From Cyanobacteria bacterium HKST-UBA02 (GTDB lineage: Bacteria > Cyanobacteriota > Vampirovibrionia > Obscuribacterales > Obscuribacteraceae), in the NCBI GenBank assembly GCA_020431945.1, contig JAGQHH010000702.1, forward strand, positions 1-6,121: 6,121 nucleotides of DNA, read 5' to 3'. Below the pieces are notes generated by a model. It was not told where the DNA came from, searched no databases, and was given only the letters and a program-made list of their open reading frames with translations. Shown one piece after another: positions 6,104 through 6,121 of the stretch (position 1 is its first letter; each line of letters opens with the position of its first letter). Made by a program: the position numbers and the translations under genes.

Positions 6104-6121
6104 TCGGGACGACAGGATTCG
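6104..6121 (-). tRNA. 3' end of a tRNA-Pro gene, cut by the window edge
   Basis: On the minus strand the last 18 bases of the window read as T-loop end CGAAT, T-stem strand CCTGT, acceptor strand CGTCCCG and discriminator A, followed by GGG rather than CCA. The implied acceptor 5' strand is CGGGACG. C1:G72 with A73 is the identity signature of bacterial tRNA-Pro, and the wording matches typical tRNA-Pro 3' ends. Only 18 bases are seen, so whether the gene is intact beyond the edge is unknown. Confidence 0.6.

Larger units (their letters stand above)
5580..6121. other. Non-coding end region with regulatory and integration-type elements
   Basis: About 540 bp without a convincing gene. It holds the operon promoter, two palindromic sites, direct-repeat clusters, half of a tRNA-Arg gene and the end of a tRNA-Pro gene. 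An 84-codon plus-strand frame from a TTG at 5665 has no ribosome site, and its tail is made by the direct repeats, so I do not call it. No integrase or excisionase is present despite the attachment-site look of the region. Confidence 0.55.

Noticed and set aside
5580..6121. CRISPR array or retron ncRNA
   Set aside because: Repeats are only 7-10 bp and occur in pairs without equal-length spacers, and no reverse transcriptase is in the window.

Overview
The window is bacterial accessory DNA of moderate, slightly AT-leaning composition (by eye, not computed). No gene here fixes the species. Both tRNA 3' ends on the right are followed directly by sequence other than CCA, so this genome does not encode CCA on these tRNAs. 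That argues against most gamma- and beta-proteobacteria and fits lineages such as planctomycetes or cyanobacteria, but it is only a weak hint.

Left part (1-1561, + strand): a two-gene unit. The first gene is an ABC/SMC-type AAA ATPase that enters from outside the window, so its Walker A end is missing. The second is an HNH endonuclease joined to it by an ATGA stop/start overlap. ATPase plus overlapping HNH nuclease is the layout of Septu (PtuA-PtuB) anti-phage systems and of the PtuAB effector of some retrons.

Middle part (5579 down to 1619, - strand): a compact four-gene operon that converges on the Septu-like pair with a 57-bp gap. In transcription order it encodes (1) a HigB/RelE-family toxin; (2) a HigA-type XRE antitoxin fused to an ImmA/IrrE zinc metalloprotease; (3) an unrecognised protein of about 431 aa with probable winged-helix segments; and (4) an unrecognised protein of about 417 aa whose N-terminal third resembles the PD-(D/E)XK nuclease fold but has Ser where the catalytic Lys is expected, plus a nine-glutamate tract. 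Every junction overlaps by 4-8 nt, so the four are probably co-translated. Toxin, antitoxin-protease, wHTH protein and nuclease-like protein in one operon is the best candidate here for an undescribed system.

Right part (5580-6121): about 540 bp with no convincing gene. It holds the probable promoter/operator region of the operon, several palindromes and direct repeats, the 3' half of a tRNA-Arg(ACG) gene cut at the anticodon loop, and the 3' end of a tRNA-Pro gene running off the window edge. The tRNA-Arg half looks like a tyrosine-recombinase attachment-site duplicate, which supports this being a genomic (defence) island or a stack of islands. No integrase gene is visible.
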